Shown here one piece after another: positions 1 through 9,513 of a stretch of DNA of 64,000 nt. Position numbers and translations under genes: made by a program. Origin of the DNA: Nodularia sp. NIES-3585 (GTDB lineage: Bacteria; Cyanobacteriota; Cyanobacteriia; Cyanobacteriales; Nostocaceae). The stretch spans positions 1,003,567-1,067,566 of the forward strand of contig NZ_BDUB01000001.1 of assembly GCF_002218065.1 (NCBI RefSeq). The letters run 5' to 3'. How positions within the stretch are numbered: position 1 is the first letter of the stretch; the number at the start of each line of letters is the position of its first letter. Below the pieces are notes generated by a model that was given only the letters and a program-made list of their open reading frames with translations, was not told the origin of the DNA and made no database searches.

Positions 1-1
1 C

Positions 2-2188
2 CGTTGGTGGCGTGGAGATTCAACTCCTATGCTGAATGAGCAAGGAGAGATAATTTTCTGCGGAGTGCTAATGGATATTACTGAGATGAAGCAAAAAGGA
101 GCAGAACTCAAAAAACTGAATGAGGAGCTAGAAAATAGGGTTGCAGAGCGAACATCTGCTTTCCGTCACGCTGAAGCAAGGTGGCAACGAATAGCAGACA
201 ATGTACCAGGTATGCTTTTTGAATTTCGTCTTGATCTGGATGGCACAATGTCTTTTCCTTTCGTTTCTTCGGGGTGTCGAGAAATTTTGGAACTAGAGCC
301 AGAAGAAATTCAAACAGATGCCACCTTGGCTTTTAACTATGTTCACCCTGACGATTTGGCCCGGTTGCAGGCAGCGATCGCTGATTCTGCCCAAACACTG
401 CAAAACTTTGAATATGAGTGGCGGACTTTCGCATCCTTTAGTGAGTACAAATGGATCAAGGGGGTTGCTCGCCCAGAACGCCAAGCAGAGAGTGAAATCA
501 TTTGGCATGGTTGTTTTATTGATATTAGTGAGCGTAAACAAGCAGAACAAAAACTTCAAGAGCAGGCACAGTTTTTGCAAAGCATTTGGGAAGGTGTAGA
601 TTATGGCATTTATGTTTTAGACGTTCTCAACAATGGGGAAGAATTTCGTTACGTTAAATTTAATCCAGGTATTTTGAGAACTAGCCCCATACCTTTAGAA
701 TCATTTATTGGAAAAATTATGGCTGAGGCACTACCTGTTGAGATAGCGAATATTTATCGTGATCATTATCGGCAATGTGTTCAGTCTGGCAAAAGCATAT
801 TCTTTGAAGAGTCTTTTTCTGTGGATGATCAGGAAACTTGGTGGCTCTTGAATATCACACCTCTGTTTAATAGTGCTTCACGAATTGGTCAGCTTGTGGT
901 TACAGTCACCGACATCACAGAACGCAAGCAAGCCGAAAAAGACAGGCAAATGTTTGTTTCATTGATTGAAAATAGCAGTGACTTGATTGGTTGTGCCTCT
1001 CTAGAAGGAGAATGCCTGTTCATTAATGAAGCTGGACTCAAGCTCATAGGTGTTGAAAGCTTAGAAATTGCCCAAGGATTCAATATTCTTGAATACATAA
1101 TTTCTGAAGATAGAGAAGATATACAGCAGCGAATTATGCCTACTGTCATGGAGCGTGGTCTGTGGCAAGGTGAATATCGTTTTCGACATCTGCAAACTGA
1201 AGAAGCAATTCCCGTTGATTTTAACCTGTTCATGGTTAAAAGTCATGAAACTGGTGAGCCTTTGTGTTTGGCAACTATTACGCGTGATATTCGCGATCGC
1301 AAACAAGCCGAAATCAAATTGCAGCAACAAACTCAAAACCTAGAAAATACCCTATACGAACTGCAACGCACCCAATCTCAACTGATTCACAGCGAGAAAA
1401 TGTCCTCACTAGGTAATATGGTTGCGGGTATCGCCCATGAAATTAATAATCCAGTCAATTTTATTCATGGTAATCTCATTCCAACAGGTGAATATGCTCA
1501 AAACTTGCTGCACTTAGTAGAACTATATCAATTACACTTTCCCAATCCACCCGCAGCAATTCAAGCAGAAATTGCAGCTATTGACTTAGAATTTATCAAA
1601 GAAGACTTAACTAAACTGCTTACTTCTATGCGCGTAGGAACCGACAGAATTCGGGAAATTGTATTATCTCTGCGGAATTTCTCGCGTTTAGATGAAGCAG
1701 AATTTAAACAGGTGAATATCCACGATGGTCTTGATAGTACTTTGATGATTCTTCAAAACCGCCTGAAACCAAAACAGAATTATCCAGAAATATTAGTCAT
1801 CAAAGAATATGGTAAAGTCCCTGTAGTTGAATGCTACCCTGGACAACTAAATCAGGTATTTATGAATATTTTAAGTAATGCTATTGATGCTTTGGAAGAA
1901 GATTCTACAAGAAAACAAAGAAAAATCCATATTATCACTGAAGTTATCAATCCAAACACGGTAGCAATCCGCATTGCAGATAATGGTCGAGGAATTCCCC
2001 AAAAAATCCTGGCAAAATTATTTGATCCTTTCTTTACAACCAAAGATGTGGGTAAAGGTACAGGCTTAGGGCTATCTATTAGTTATCAGATTATAGTAGA
2101 TAAACATAGTGGAAAATTATCATGTAATTCAATACTTGGTGAAGGTGCAGAATTTGTCGTTGAAATTCCCATTCGACAGTATCAATAA
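2..2188 (+). CDS. Multi-PAS sensor histidine kinase (5' end outside window)
   Basis: The frame is open from the window edge, so the N-terminus is missing; the first in-window ATG (29) is internal. Visible order, numbered from that ATG: the end of one PAS/PAC fold (to about 20), a short coiled coil, three PAS-PAC units (about 45-165, 180-300, 305-430; each PAC ends in a D-I-x-x-R/E-K-Q-A type sequence), a second coiled coil, a HisKA helix with H box [13 protein letters not shown] (acceptor His about 470, codon 1436-1438) and a HATPase domain with N box [11 protein letters not shown]1 DNGRGIP, F box DPFFTTK and G2 GKGTGLGL. All kinase motifs look intact. No membrane segment is seen, so the visible part is probably cytosolic. 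No partner response regulator lies downstream, as is common for orphan cyanobacterial kinases. The signal sensed is unknown. Confidence 0.93.
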   Translation, partial: RWWRGDSTPMLNEQGEIIFCGVLMDITEMKQKGAELKKLNEELENRVAERTSAFRHAEARWQRIADNVPGMLFEFRLDLDGTMSFPFVSSGCREILELEPEEIQTDATLAFNYVHPDDLARLQAAIADSAQTLQNFEYEWRTFASFSEYKWIKGVARPERQAESEIIWHGCFIDISERKQAEQKLQEQAQFLQSIWEGVDYGIYVLDVLNNGEEFRYVKFNPGILRTSPIPLESFIGKIMAEALPVEIANIYRDHYRQCVQSGKSIFFEESFSVDDQETWWLLNITPLFNSASRIGQLVVTVTDITERKQAEKDRQMFVSLIENSSDLIGCASLEGECLFINEAGLKLIGVESLEIAQGFNILEYIISEDREDIQQRIMPTVMERGLWQGEYRFRHLQTEEAIPVDFNLFMVKSHETGEPLCLATITRDIRDRKQAEIKLQQQTQNLENTLYELQRTQSQLIHSEKMSSLGNMVAGIAHEINNPVNFIHGNLIPTGEYAQNLLHLVELYQLHFPNPPAAIQAEIAAIDLEFIKEDLTKLLTSMRVGTDRIREIVLSLRNFSRLDEAEFKQVNIHDGLDSTLMILQNRLKPKQNYPEILVIKEYGKVPVVECYPGQLNQVFMNILSNAIDALEEDSTRKQRKIHIITEVINPNTVAIRIADNGRGIPQKILAKLFDPFFTTKDVGKGTGLGLSISYQIIVDKHSGKLSCNSILGEGAEFVVEIPIRQYQ

Positions 2189-2261
2189 ATATCACAGTCA
2201 GGCTAGGCTGGTCAGTCCCACATGGAAGTGAGGTAAGCTGGAGGGAGCGATTATATACAAA

Positions 2262-2765
2262 ATGAGCTACCTGATTATGTTTTGTCAGCAAGGATTAGCA
2301 TTTATTTTGGGGATGACTGTATGGTTCCTAGCTTCCCCAGCTTGGGCAGATTGGACTCATCCACTGTCATTTAGCAATGCAGAATTAGCCAGACGTGATT
2401 TTTCGGGACAAAGTTTACAAGCGGCTGAGTTTTCTAATGCCAATATGGAATTAGCTAACTTTGAAGATGCTGATTTGCGGGGAGCTGTCATGAGTGCGTC
2501 GGTAATGACCCAGGCGAATCTGCATGGAGCCGATTTAACTAATGCTATGGTGGATCAGGTAAAGTTGACCGGGGCTGATTTGAGCGATGCTGTTTTCAAA
2601 GAAGCTCTTTTGCTACGCTCGACCTTTACGGATGTGAATATAGACAGTGCGGATTTCACAGATGCAATTTTGGACGGAGTACAAATTAAAGAACTGTGCA
2701 ACAAAGCCAGTGGTGTAAACTCGAAAACTGGTGTAGAAACTCGTTACTCTCTAGGATGTCGATGA
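2262..2765 (+). CDS. Exported pentapeptide-repeat protein
   Basis: This 167-residue protein has a hydrophobic N-terminal segment (about 8-25) followed by AWA, a likely signal peptidase site after residue 29, so it should be exported, plausibly to the thylakoid lumen or periplasm. Residues about 36-135 are pentapeptide repeats of the A(D/N)Lxx type (for example ANFEDADLRGA and ANLHGADLTNA), which fold as a right-handed quadrilateral beta helix. Two Cys near the C-terminus (in ELCNK and at the penultimate position) could form a disulphide. Its stop codon overlaps the purK start in an ATGA, so the two are probably translationally coupled. A biochemical function is not assigned for this type of lumenal pentapeptide protein. 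Confidence 0.87.
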   Translation: MSYLIMFCQQGLAFILGMTVWFLASPAWADWTHPLSFSNAELARRDFSGQSLQAAEFSNANMELANFEDADLRGAVMSASVMTQANLHGADLTNAMVDQVKLTGADLSDAVFKEALLLRSTFTDVNIDSADFTDAILDGVQIKELCNKASGVNSKTGVETRYSLGCR

Positions 2766-3916
2766 AGCGTGTTGGTATAATTGGTGGTGGGCAACTGGCC
2801 TGGATGATGGGGGATGCAGCTAAAAAATTAGGTGTAGAATTAGTAGTGCAAACTCCTAGTTCAGATGATCCTGCTGTTGCCATCGCCCAGGATACTGTTT
2901 TGGCGACTGTTGATGATGCTATATCTACAAAGATATTAGCAAAAAAGACTGATGTGATCACCTTTGAAAATGAATTTGTTAATTTAGAGTCTTTATCTTT
3001 TATAGAACATCAGGGTGTTTGCTTTCGACCAAGCTTAGAAGCGTTAACTCCTCTTTTAGATAAATATCATCAGCGTTGCTATTTACAAAGTTTGGGATTA
3101 CCTGTTCCCCAATTTTTCGCCCTGGAACAAGCAGAAAATCTTGGTTCTCAAATAGAACATTTGGGTTTTCCTGTGGTTTTAAAATCCAGACGGCACGGTT
3201 ATGATGGTCAAGGTACTTTCATTATTAAAGATTTAGCTGATTTGCAGAAACAGTTGAATTTAAACACTACAACTAAAGCTTTAAGTCAATCTTTATTTTT
3301 AATTGAAGAATTTGTCCCCTTTGAACGAGAATTAGCAATAATTGCCGCCCGTTCTGTAGACGGTGAGGTTGTAACTTACCCAGTGGTAGAAACCCAACAA
3401 GAACAACAGGTATGTCGGCGAGTCATTGCACCTGCTGATATTACACCGAATCAAGCAGCCGAAATTGAAGCGATCGCTCATACCCTTTTAAATAGCCTGG
3501 AAGTAGTGGGAGTTTTTGGCATAGAACTATTTCTCACCACGTCCGGGAAAATTTTGGTAAATGAAATTGCCCCTCGTACCCATAATTCTGGGCATTTCTC
3601 CTTAGACGCTTGTGAAACATCTCAGTTTGAACAGCACTTGAGAGCCGTTTGTGGCTTACCTTTGGGAAATCCCGCTTTACATTGTGTTAGTGCTGTCATG
3701 GTCAACCTTCTGGGGTATGAAATTTCGGGAAGCGACTACCAAAGCCAGCGCCAAAAATTAGCCGAGATTCCCCAGGCTTTCGTTCACTGGTACGGGAAAA
3801 CAGAATCACGTCCTGGGCGTAAATTGGGACACGTCACCGTATTACTAGATCATCGAAACCGAGATGCCATCAGTACCATAGCCAATAATATAGAGTCTAT
3901 CTGGTATCCCAGTTGA
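2762..3916 (+). CDS. purK: 5-(carboxyamino)imidazole ribonucleotide synthase PurK
   Basis: PurK makes N5-CAIR from AIR, ATP and bicarbonate in purine synthesis. The protein begins with the Rossmann-like MKRVGIIGGGQLAWMM, has an ATP-grasp core (VVLKSRRHGYDGQG, EEFVPFERELAII, NEIAPRTHNSGH) and ends with the family's HWYGKTESRPGRKLGHV block. At 384 residues it has the usual length. The frame is open upstream to 2696, but the ATG at 2762 is chosen because it matches the family N-terminus and forms the ATGA overlap with the upstream stop. A 6S RNA gene follows on the same strand, an arrangement known from other cyanobacteria. Confidence 0.96.
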   Translation: MKRVGIIGGGQLAWMMGDAAKKLGVELVVQTPSSDDPAVAIAQDTVLATVDDAISTKILAKKTDVITFENEFVNLESLSFIEHQGVCFRPSLEALTPLLDKYHQRCYLQSLGLPVPQFFALEQAENLGSQIEHLGFPVVLKSRRHGYDGQGTFIIKDLADLQKQLNLNTTTKALSQSLFLIEEFVPFERELAIIAARSVDGEVVTYPVVETQQEQQVCRRVIAPADITPNQAAEIEAIAHTLLNSLEVVGVFGIELFLTTSGKILVNEIAPRTHNSGHFSLDACETSQFEQHLRAVCGLPLGNPALHCVSAVMVNLLGYEISGSDYQSQRQKLAEIPQAFVHWYGKTESRPGRKLGHVTVLLDHRNRDAISTIANNIESIWYPS

Positions 3917-3964
3917 ATTCACTAGAAAATTCTAATACTGAACACACAACCTGTTTGAGAAAGC

Positions 3965-3970
3965 TATAAT
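3965..3970 (+). promoter_or_regulatory. -10 box of the 6S RNA promoter
   Basis: A perfect TATAAT lies 8-9 bases before the proposed 5' end of the 6S RNA. No good -35 hexamer is seen at the usual spacing, only a weak match around 3940-3945. Confidence 0.6.
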
Positions 3971-3978
3971 AAGTTTTA

Positions 3979-4163
3979 GTTGCACTACGACGTTGGTGAC
4001 TGCCATCAAGTTTTTTGATCTATGTCTTTAAAGAAAAGGGAAGCTAACAGGTCTCGTGGCAGTAAACCGGGCGTGTACCCGGAAACTTAAAACGAAGAAA
4101 GTCGGCACCCACCTGGTTTAACCAGGTCATAAACTTAGGTAAAACGGCGTTGCGGTGAACTTA
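3979..4163 (+). ncRNA. ssaA: 6S RNA
   Basis: This is a non-coding stretch of about 185 bases after purK with its own TATAAT. The 5' segment (about 3979-3998, AGTTGCACTACGACGTTGG) pairs with the 3' segment (about 4145-4163, GGCGTTGCGGTGAACTT) through Watson-Crick and G-U pairs, giving the long closing stem of 6S RNA. Internal short hairpins are visible (CCGGGCGTGTACCCGG; CCTGGTTTAACCAGG). Length, fold and location next to purK match cyanobacterial 6S RNA (ssaA/ssrS), which binds RNA polymerase holoenzyme and changes sigma-factor use. The ends are approximate. The call rests on structure and synteny; a covariance-model search was not possible here. Confidence 0.8.
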
Positions 4164-4171
4164 AAATTATT

Positions 4172-4213
4172 AGCTCCCAAAGTTAGCAAAAACTTGGGGG
4201 CTTTAATTTTTTT
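4172..4213 (+). terminator. Rho-independent-type terminator after the 6S RNA
   Basis: AGCTCCCAAAGTT and AACTTGGGGGCT form a stem with one bulge around a short A-rich loop, followed by TTTAATTTTTTT. It lies directly after the 6S RNA and before the M16 gene, and would end the small transcript. Confidence 0.75.
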
Positions 4214-4314
4214 GCTTACGAAAATAAAATCTGTATACCTTGATTCTAATTTAGTGATCGTTCAGAGTTAAAATAACACAAATTGTCTTAAATTGTGGTT
4301 AAAGCTACAAAAAC

Positions 4315-5583
4315 TTGTTACAACAACAACTAGAGCATACCGTGTTTCCAGCTTCGGTTCTCCGACTAGATAATGGTTTAACACTTATCCATCAAGAAAT
4401 TGCCACTACCCCTGTAGTTGTGGCTGATGTTTGGGTGCGTGCCGGAGTAACCCTTGAGCCAAAACCGTGGTTCGGCATGGCTCATTTTTTAGAACATATG
4501 ATTTTTAAAGGGACGGCGACCCTAGCCCCTGGAATGTTTGATCACAACATTGAAACCAGAGGCGGTGTGAGTAATGCAGCTACAAGTTATGATTATGCTC
4601 ATTACACCCTAACTACAGCAGGTTCTTACATCGCAGATACTCTGCCCCACTTGGGAGAACTGCTGATTAATGCCGCAATTCCAGATGATGAATTTATCCG
4701 CGAACGGGATGTGGTGCTAGAAGAAATTCGCTCCTGCAATGATGATCCTGATTGGATAGGATTCCAAGCCCTGAATCAAAGCATCTACCAAAACCATCCT
4801 TACGGGCGTTCGGTACTAGGTACTCAGCTAGAATTAATGCAACAGTCACCAGATGCCATGCGTTGTTTTCATCGCGCCCACTACCAACCGGAAAACATGA
4901 CAGTGGTGGTTGTGGGGGGAATTGCTCAAGAATCAGCCTGGGAACTTGTAAATAACTCATTTGCTGATTTCGCTGCACCATTAGACTGTCCGCAGTCGGA
5001 AAAAATAGTAGAGCCAGTTATTAGTGGAATTCATCGCCAAGAAATTTGTTTACCACGTCTAGAACAAGCACGCTTAATGATGGCGTGGGTTGTACCAGGG
5101 GTAGACCAACTACATACTGCCTATGGTTTAGATTTGTTGGCGGTGTTATTGTCAGAAGGGCGAACTTCCCGACTAGTGCGTGATTTGCGGGAAGAATTGC
5201 AATTAGTACAGGGAATTTATAGTAATTTTTCTCTACAACGAGAATCGAGTTTATTTACAATTACTGCTTGGTTGGATTCAGAAAATCTATATCAAGTCGA
5301 AAATTTAATTCTCAGTCATTTAAATGATTTGCAAACCACAGGCATTAGTGAGCAGGAACTTGCTCGTACACGTAGACTGATTTGCAATGAGTATGCTTTT
5401 TCTACAGAAACCCCAAATCAGTTAACAGGGCTTTATGGATACTACAATACTATTGCCCAAGCTGAATTAGCAGTAGCATATCCTCGGCATATTCAATCGT
5501 TTGATACCCAAGAACTGCAACAATTAGCTCAACAGTTCCTTTCAACGCAGAATTATGCGGTTACTATACTTAAATCTTGTTAA
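4315..5583 (+). CDS. M16 family zinc metallopeptidase, catalytic type
   Basis: This is a processing-peptidase-like (pitrilysin/MPP superfamily) protein of 422 residues. The inverted zinc motif HFLEH is at residues 57-61 and the distal Glu ligand is in VLEEI (E136 or E137), so the zinc site is complete. The second half keeps the M16 C-terminal fold. The start is a TTG at 4315, the first possible start after an in-frame TAA at 4300; a GTG at 4342 is the alternative. It has no clear signal peptide. It is followed 172 bases later by a second M16 gene that lacks the zinc site, suggesting a two-subunit enzyme. The substrate is unknown; roles in peptide turnover or precursor processing are inferred from the family. 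Confidence 0.92.
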   Translation: MLQQQLEHTVFPASVLRLDNGLTLIHQEIATTPVVVADVWVRAGVTLEPKPWFGMAHFLEHMIFKGTATLAPGMFDHNIETRGGVSNAATSYDYAHYTLTTAGSYIADTLPHLGELLINAAIPDDEFIRERDVVLEEIRSCNDDPDWIGFQALNQSIYQNHPYGRSVLGTQLELMQQSPDAMRCFHRAHYQPENMTVVVVGGIAQESAWELVNNSFADFAAPLDCPQSEKIVEPVISGIHRQEICLPRLEQARLMMAWVVPGVDQLHTAYGLDLLAVLLSEGRTSRLVRDLREELQLVQGIYSNFSLQRESSLFTITAWLDSENLYQVENLILSHLNDLQTTGISEQELARTRRLICNEYAFSTETPNQLTGLYGYYNTIAQAELAVAYPRHIQSFDTQELQQLAQQFLSTQNYAVTILKSC

Positions 5584-5755
5584 TGTCAGTGATGAGGTGT
5601 TTACACTAGAGAACTAGAGCATATTTCATCTGAGTAAGTATAGGGCGGGTATCTTTGCCTTCCCCTACAAGATTTATAATATTAAGGTGTGTATTTCATT
5701 TACTGGCAAAGCGCTGTAACCATTAAGAATAACTAATAGTAGATTATTAATCACT

Positions 5756-7036
5756 GTGAAACCTTCCCTATCTTCCTCTCCTATTCATCGCACTGTATTG
5801 AGTAATGGCATTGTAGTACTAGTGGCAGAAAATCCGGTGGCGGATATTGTGGCGGCGCGGATGTTTGTCCGGGCTGGTAGTTGTTACGAAACGCGGGAGC
5901 AAGCGGGGTTAGCCCATTTGCTGTCAGCAGTGATGACGAAAGGATGCGACGGACTTTCGAGCTGGGAACTGGCTGAACAAGTGGAATCTGTGGGCGCAAG
6001 TTTAAGTGCGGATGCTGCGACTGATTATTTTTTGTTGTCTTTAAAGACAGTAACATCGGATTTCTCGGAGATTTTAACATTGGCTGGGCGAATCTTGCGA
6101 TCGCCTACATTTCCTGAAGCTCAAGTGGAACTAGAGAAGCGTTTAGCACTACAAAATATTCGCTCTCAAAAAGAACAACCGTTTACCATTGCCTTTAGCC
6201 AAATGCGGCAGGTAATTTATCAAAACCATCCCTATGCTATGTCAATACTAGGAGATGAAACCACAATGGGCGGTTTATCCCGTGCTGACTTAGTGCAGTT
6301 TCACGAAACTTATTTTCGTCCAGATAATTTAGTCATTAGTATTGCTGGGCGAGTCAGCTTAGAAGATGCGGTAGCACTAGTAGAAGAAGTATTTGGCGAT
6401 TGGCAAATTCCTGCACAACCCTTGCCAGTAGTTAATTTACCAGAAGTTCAGGCTGAACCACAGCATCGACTACAGCCTGTACAAACACAGCAATCGATTG
6501 TGATGTTGGGTTATTTGGGATCATCGGTCAGTTGTCTAGACTACGCCCCATTAAAGTTGCTGTCTACCTACTTGGGCAATGGGCTTTCTAGCCGCTTGTT
6601 TGTGGAATTACGAGAAAAACGGGGTTTAGCTTACGAAGTCTCGGCATTTTATCCCACAAGGCTGTATCCGGGGGCATTTGTCGTCTATATGGGTACAGCA
6701 CCAGAAAATACCAGCATCGCTCTGCAAGGGCTACGTCAAGAAGTGGATTTACTCTGTAGTACGGAAGTAGCAGAAACTGCCTTGCAAGCAGCTAAAAACA
6801 AAATCTTGGGGCAGTATGCTTTGGGTAAACAAACTAACGGACAAATTGCTCAAATATACGGCTGGTATGAAACTTTGGGTTTAGGACTTGATTTTGACCA
6901 GCAGTTTCAAGAACTGATTGCATCTGTGAGTGTCAAAGATGCCATAGCTTCCGCCTGTAAGTATTTACAAGAACCTTATATTTCTTTGGTTGGTCAAGAG
7001 ACAGCGATTAATAGTGCGTTTCCCAGTGCAGCTTAG
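5756..7036 (+). CDS. M16 family peptidase homologue lacking the zinc motif
   Basis: This 426-residue protein aligns in layout with the upstream M16 enzyme, but the HxxEH position reads HLLSA, so the catalytic Glu and second His are gone. The glycine-rich loop and the SSRLFVELREKRGLAY block, the substrate-binding R/Y region of M16 subunits, are kept. In mitochondrial MPP and bacterial two-gene M16 systems one such inactive subunit pairs with an active one, and the adjacent gene supplies the active partner. The start is GTG at 5756. A heterodimer is inference from gene order and motif loss. Confidence 0.91.
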   Translation: MKPSLSSSPIHRTVLSNGIVVLVAENPVADIVAARMFVRAGSCYETREQAGLAHLLSAVMTKGCDGLSSWELAEQVESVGASLSADAATDYFLLSLKTVTSDFSEILTLAGRILRSPTFPEAQVELEKRLALQNIRSQKEQPFTIAFSQMRQVIYQNHPYAMSILGDETTMGGLSRADLVQFHETYFRPDNLVISIAGRVSLEDAVALVEEVFGDWQIPAQPLPVVNLPEVQAEPQHRLQPVQTQQSIVMLGYLGSSVSCLDYAPLKLLSTYLGNGLSSRLFVELREKRGLAYEVSAFYPTRLYPGAFVVYMGTAPENTSIALQGLRQEVDLLCSTEVAETALQAAKNKILGQYALGKQTNGQIAQIYGWYETLGLGLDFDQQFQELIASVSVKDAIASACKYLQEPYISLVGQETAINSAFPSAA

Positions 7037-7043
7037 AGAGAAG

Positions 7044-7115
7044 ATAAAAGTTGTTGTTGACACGAATGTTTTAGTTTCCGCCATCCTTAAAGGTAGAGTA
7101 CCAAGAACTGTTATT
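7044..7115 (+). pseudogene. N-terminal fragment of a PIN-domain toxin gene
   Basis: Directly after the M16 stop the translation reads IKVVVDTNVLVSAILKGRV followed by PRTVI, the unmistakable N-terminus of a PIN-domain ribonuclease with the first catalytic Asp. The expected ATG is ATA at 7044, and homology ends after about 24 codons where a palindromic dispersed repeat begins. The rest of the gene is absent, so this is a dead remnant, perhaps cut by repeat insertion. Confidence 0.75.
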
Positions 7116-7121
7116 CAACAG

Positions 7122-7230
7122 CCCTGGCGACTAGAAGTCGCGGCTACACAGACAAAACCCACCTACGTGGGTTTAAAATCTTTAGTTTCTCGTTAGTCCG
7201 CGTAGGCGGACTTTGTTTGTGTAGTAGCGT
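7122..7230. repeat. Dispersed palindromic intergenic repeat
   Basis: Nested inverted repeats are visible: CGACT/AGTCG, AACCCAC/GTGGGTT and AGTCCGC/GCGGACT, and the outer arms (CGCGGCTACACAGACAAA and TTTGTTTGTGTAGTAGCG) also pair. A related, shorter, reverse-oriented copy lies at about 9627-9688. It abuts the truncated PIN gene. Confidence 0.75.
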
Positions 7231-7286
7231 ACAGCCTGCGGCATCGGAGGCTCTATTATATTCGCCCCATACTTTTAACGTATCAT

Positions 7287-8675
7287 CTAAAGATTACTCT
7301 CAATTATCTGGCGATATTCGCTCTTTTGCTTCACACCTTTGACTTCCTGCAACAGTTCTTTATCTTTAAAGAATTGAATCGTCGGTGTTCCTGTGACATT
7401 GGCATTTTCGGCAATGTCTCGGTCTTTGTCGATGTCAATTTCTACAAAGTGGATTTTACCTTCAAATTCATCTACGACTTTATTTAATATCGGTTTTAGG
7501 GTATGACAAGGACCACAACCAGGGGAAATGTATTTGACTATGATTAGGCGATCGCTTTCATGGAATAATTTCCTTAAGGCGTAACCACCTTCATGGCGAG
7601 TCGCCTGCAAATTAAATCCAGCCTCGGCTTCCCCTTCAGTTTTCTTCGCTGGCTGGGGTTCCAATTCATTCACAGCTGTGGCTGACTGATGATGAAATTC
7701 TGTAATTAAACCCTTTGAAGATAACCAGCGTTCAGCTAACATCGCCGCCATACAGCCAGTACCCGCAGCCGTAATTGCTTGGCGAAATTCATGGTCTTGC
7801 ACGTCGCCAGATGCAAACACACCTTCTACACTGGTTTCTACAGAATTATTTTTGGTGACAATGTAACCCACCTCATCCAGTTCTAATTGTCCTTTAAATA
7901 AAGCAGTATTTGGAGTGTGACCAATGGCGTAAAATAAACCCTTGGCGTGAAGTTCACTTTCTGCGCCTGTTTGATTATTACGCACCTTCACCCCATCCAT
8001 GTAAGCATCACCGAAGATATCCACCACTTCAGTATGCCAATGCACTTGGATTTTAGGGTTACTCAAAACCCTGTCTTGCATAGCTTTAGAGGCGCGCATT
8101 TTATCAGAACGCACCAGCAGATTTACCTTAGAACCGTATTTAGTCAGGTAAATAGACTCTTCCGCCGCCGAGTCGCCAGCACCAATCACAGCTAATTCTG
8201 CACCGTGAAAAATTGGTGTCGCACCGTCGCAAATTGCACAAGCAGAGATACCCCGACTCCAAAATTGATGTTCGCTGGGTAAACCCAAACGCTTGGCTGT
8301 TGCACCAGTGGCTATAACTATACTATGGGTTTTGATTTCTCTTTCTTGCGATCGCACAATAAAAGGACGCTGACTCAAATCAACAGATGTCACATCCTCA
8401 GTATATAACTCCGCGCCCCAGCGTTGGGCTTGCGCCTTCATATTATCCATCAGTTCCGGTCCCGTAATACCTTGAGGGAACCCCGGAAAGTTTTCGACTT
8501 CCGTTGTTGTCATCAGTTGTCCACCGGGTAAACCGCCCATTTCAAAGCCTTCAAAGACCACAGGTTTTAAATTCGCTCGTCCTGCATAGATAGCGGCTGT
8601 GTAGCCGGCTGGACCAGAACCAATAATTACTAAATTTTCTACAGTCGGGTTAGGCATAATGTTAACTGTACTCAT
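7287..8675 (-). CDS. NADPH-thioredoxin reductase with fused thioredoxin (NTRC)
   Basis: The N-terminal two thirds is a TrxR flavoprotein with an FAD motif ([13 protein letters not shown]), redox pair CAIC, the NADPH-binding [11 protein letters not shown] and a second FAD motif ([10 protein letters not shown]). A linker of about 50 residues leads to a C-terminal thioredoxin with active site CGPC. This is the NTRC architecture of chloroplasts and cyanobacteria, which uses NADPH to reduce 2-Cys peroxiredoxin and other targets. Start choice: the frame is open to 8729, but the translated start there looks unlike the family; ATG at 8675 (MSTVNIMPN) or 8657 (MPNPTVENL) is more likely and no Shine-Dalgarno decides between them. 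The Trx CxxC is canonical; the reductase pair is CAIC where CATC is commoner. Confidence 0.95.
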   Translation of the reverse strand: MSTVNIMPNPTVENLVIIGSGPAGYTAAIYAGRANLKPVVFEGFEMGGLPGGQLMTTTEVENFPGFPQGITGPELMDNMKAQAQRWGAELYTEDVTSVDLSQRPFIVRSQEREIKTHSIVIATGATAKRLGLPSEHQFWSRGISACAICDGATPIFHGAELAVIGAGDSAAEESIYLTKYGSKVNLLVRSDKMRASKAMQDRVLSNPKIQVHWHTEVVDIFGDAYMDGVKVRNNQTGAESELHAKGLFYAIGHTPNTALFKGQLELDEVGYIVTKNNSVETSVEGVFASGDVQDHEFRQAITAAGTGCMAAMLAERWLSSKGLITEFHHQSATAVNELEPQPAKKTEGEAEAGFNLQATRHEGGYALRKLFHESDRLIIVKYISPGCGPCHTLKPILNKVVDEFEGKIHFVEIDIDKDRDIAENANVTGTPTIQFFKDKELLQEVKGVKQKSEYRQIIESNL

Positions 8676-8743
8676 AACGACTACGGTTAATATAGCACAA
8701 TCAGATGCGGATTGAATCAAGAACCTCACCCCCGGCCCCTCTC

Positions 8744-8908
8744 CTTAGCAAGGCTACGGTGTACACACAAGTCTTATCAAGTTGCCTAACAGCGTTTTGA
8801 TCCCCCCTAGCCCCCCTTGAGAAGGGGGGAATTAGAATTAAAGTCCCCCTTTTTAAGGGGGATTTAGGGGGATCAGATCACTTGTGTGTACACCGTAGCC
8901 TTAGTAAG
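8744..8908 (+). mobile_element. MITE-like element copy 1 with 9-bp flanking direct repeats
   Basis: A 147-bp core (8753-8899) has perfect ends GCTACGGTGTACACACAAGT and its reverse complement. It is flanked by CTTAGCAAG (8744-8752) and CTTAGTAAG (8900-8908), an imperfect 9-bp target-site duplication. The inside holds smaller G/C-run inverted repeats (GATCCCCCCTAG-type and AAGGGGGATTTAGGGGGATC). No coding capacity is present, so it would need a transposase in trans. The flanks together form a palindrome (CCCCTCTCCTTAGCAAGGAGAGGGG if the element is removed, split here across both sides), so it appears inserted in the loop of an older palindromic repeat. A second copy in the same orientation is at 36.2 kb. 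Confidence 0.82.
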
Positions 8909-8934
8909 GAGAGGGGAGTATGAGAAAGCATTAT

Positions 8935-9428
8935 CTATGACTGTTCTTGTAGATGTTTCCTAATAATTTGGGCATCTAGTTCTAACAGTTCTGATATTTC
9001 TTGAATACTCATACCTTTCTCAGTAAGTTTTGAGGCTAATTTTAATTTTGTTCCTACCTCTGTCCTTTGCAAAATACTTTCGTATAGTCGAGTATTTTGG
9101 AATTCATCTAAATCAAGCATGGCTTCAATTTCCTCTAAAGCGAGAGTGGGAAACTTATAAAATACGATGGCTTGGATAAATGCTAACACTTTCTTTTGCA
9201 GATTTTCATCAGGTAAGTTTTGCCTCGCCTGAGTGATTAGCTGTTGAGCTAAGGAAGGAGATTTTTGAGGTGTTTCTACAAATAGTTTGGCAATTCCTAA
9301 CCCTAAAGAAGATTCATCTCTCGTAGAAAGTTCATTCAAATAAACTTTGTATCAGGTTTTTCAATCAGTTCAAAAAATATTTGTGGTAGTTCCTTAATCA
9401 ATTCATAAAAAATTACATCTGTTTTCAT
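8935..9428 (-). pseudogene. Rpn/PD-(D/E)XK-type gene with core deleted
   Basis: On the minus strand an ATG at 9428 opens MKTDVIFYELIKELPQIFFE, the usual N-terminus of Rpn-family (recombination-promoting nuclease/transposase-like) proteins; this frame stops after 30 codons. In another frame, YLNELSTRDESSLGLGIAKL and the C-terminal helical region follow to 8935 (134 codons from an internal ATG). The middle, which should carry the PD-(D/E)XK catalytic residues, is missing and the two parts are out of frame. An internal deletion near 9340-9350 explains this best. The C-terminal part could still be translated but cannot be a nuclease. Confidence 0.8.
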
Positions 9429-9513
9429 TGATGCTAATTTTGGTAAAGTTTACAGCCGTTTTGTTTTGAATACAATATATAGTAATCTTAACTAAGTTAT
9501 AAACCCCAAGAAA

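Noticed and set aside
2696-2761. Longer purK start
   Set aside because: The ATGA overlap at 2762 and the family N-terminus MKRVGIIGGGQ fit better.
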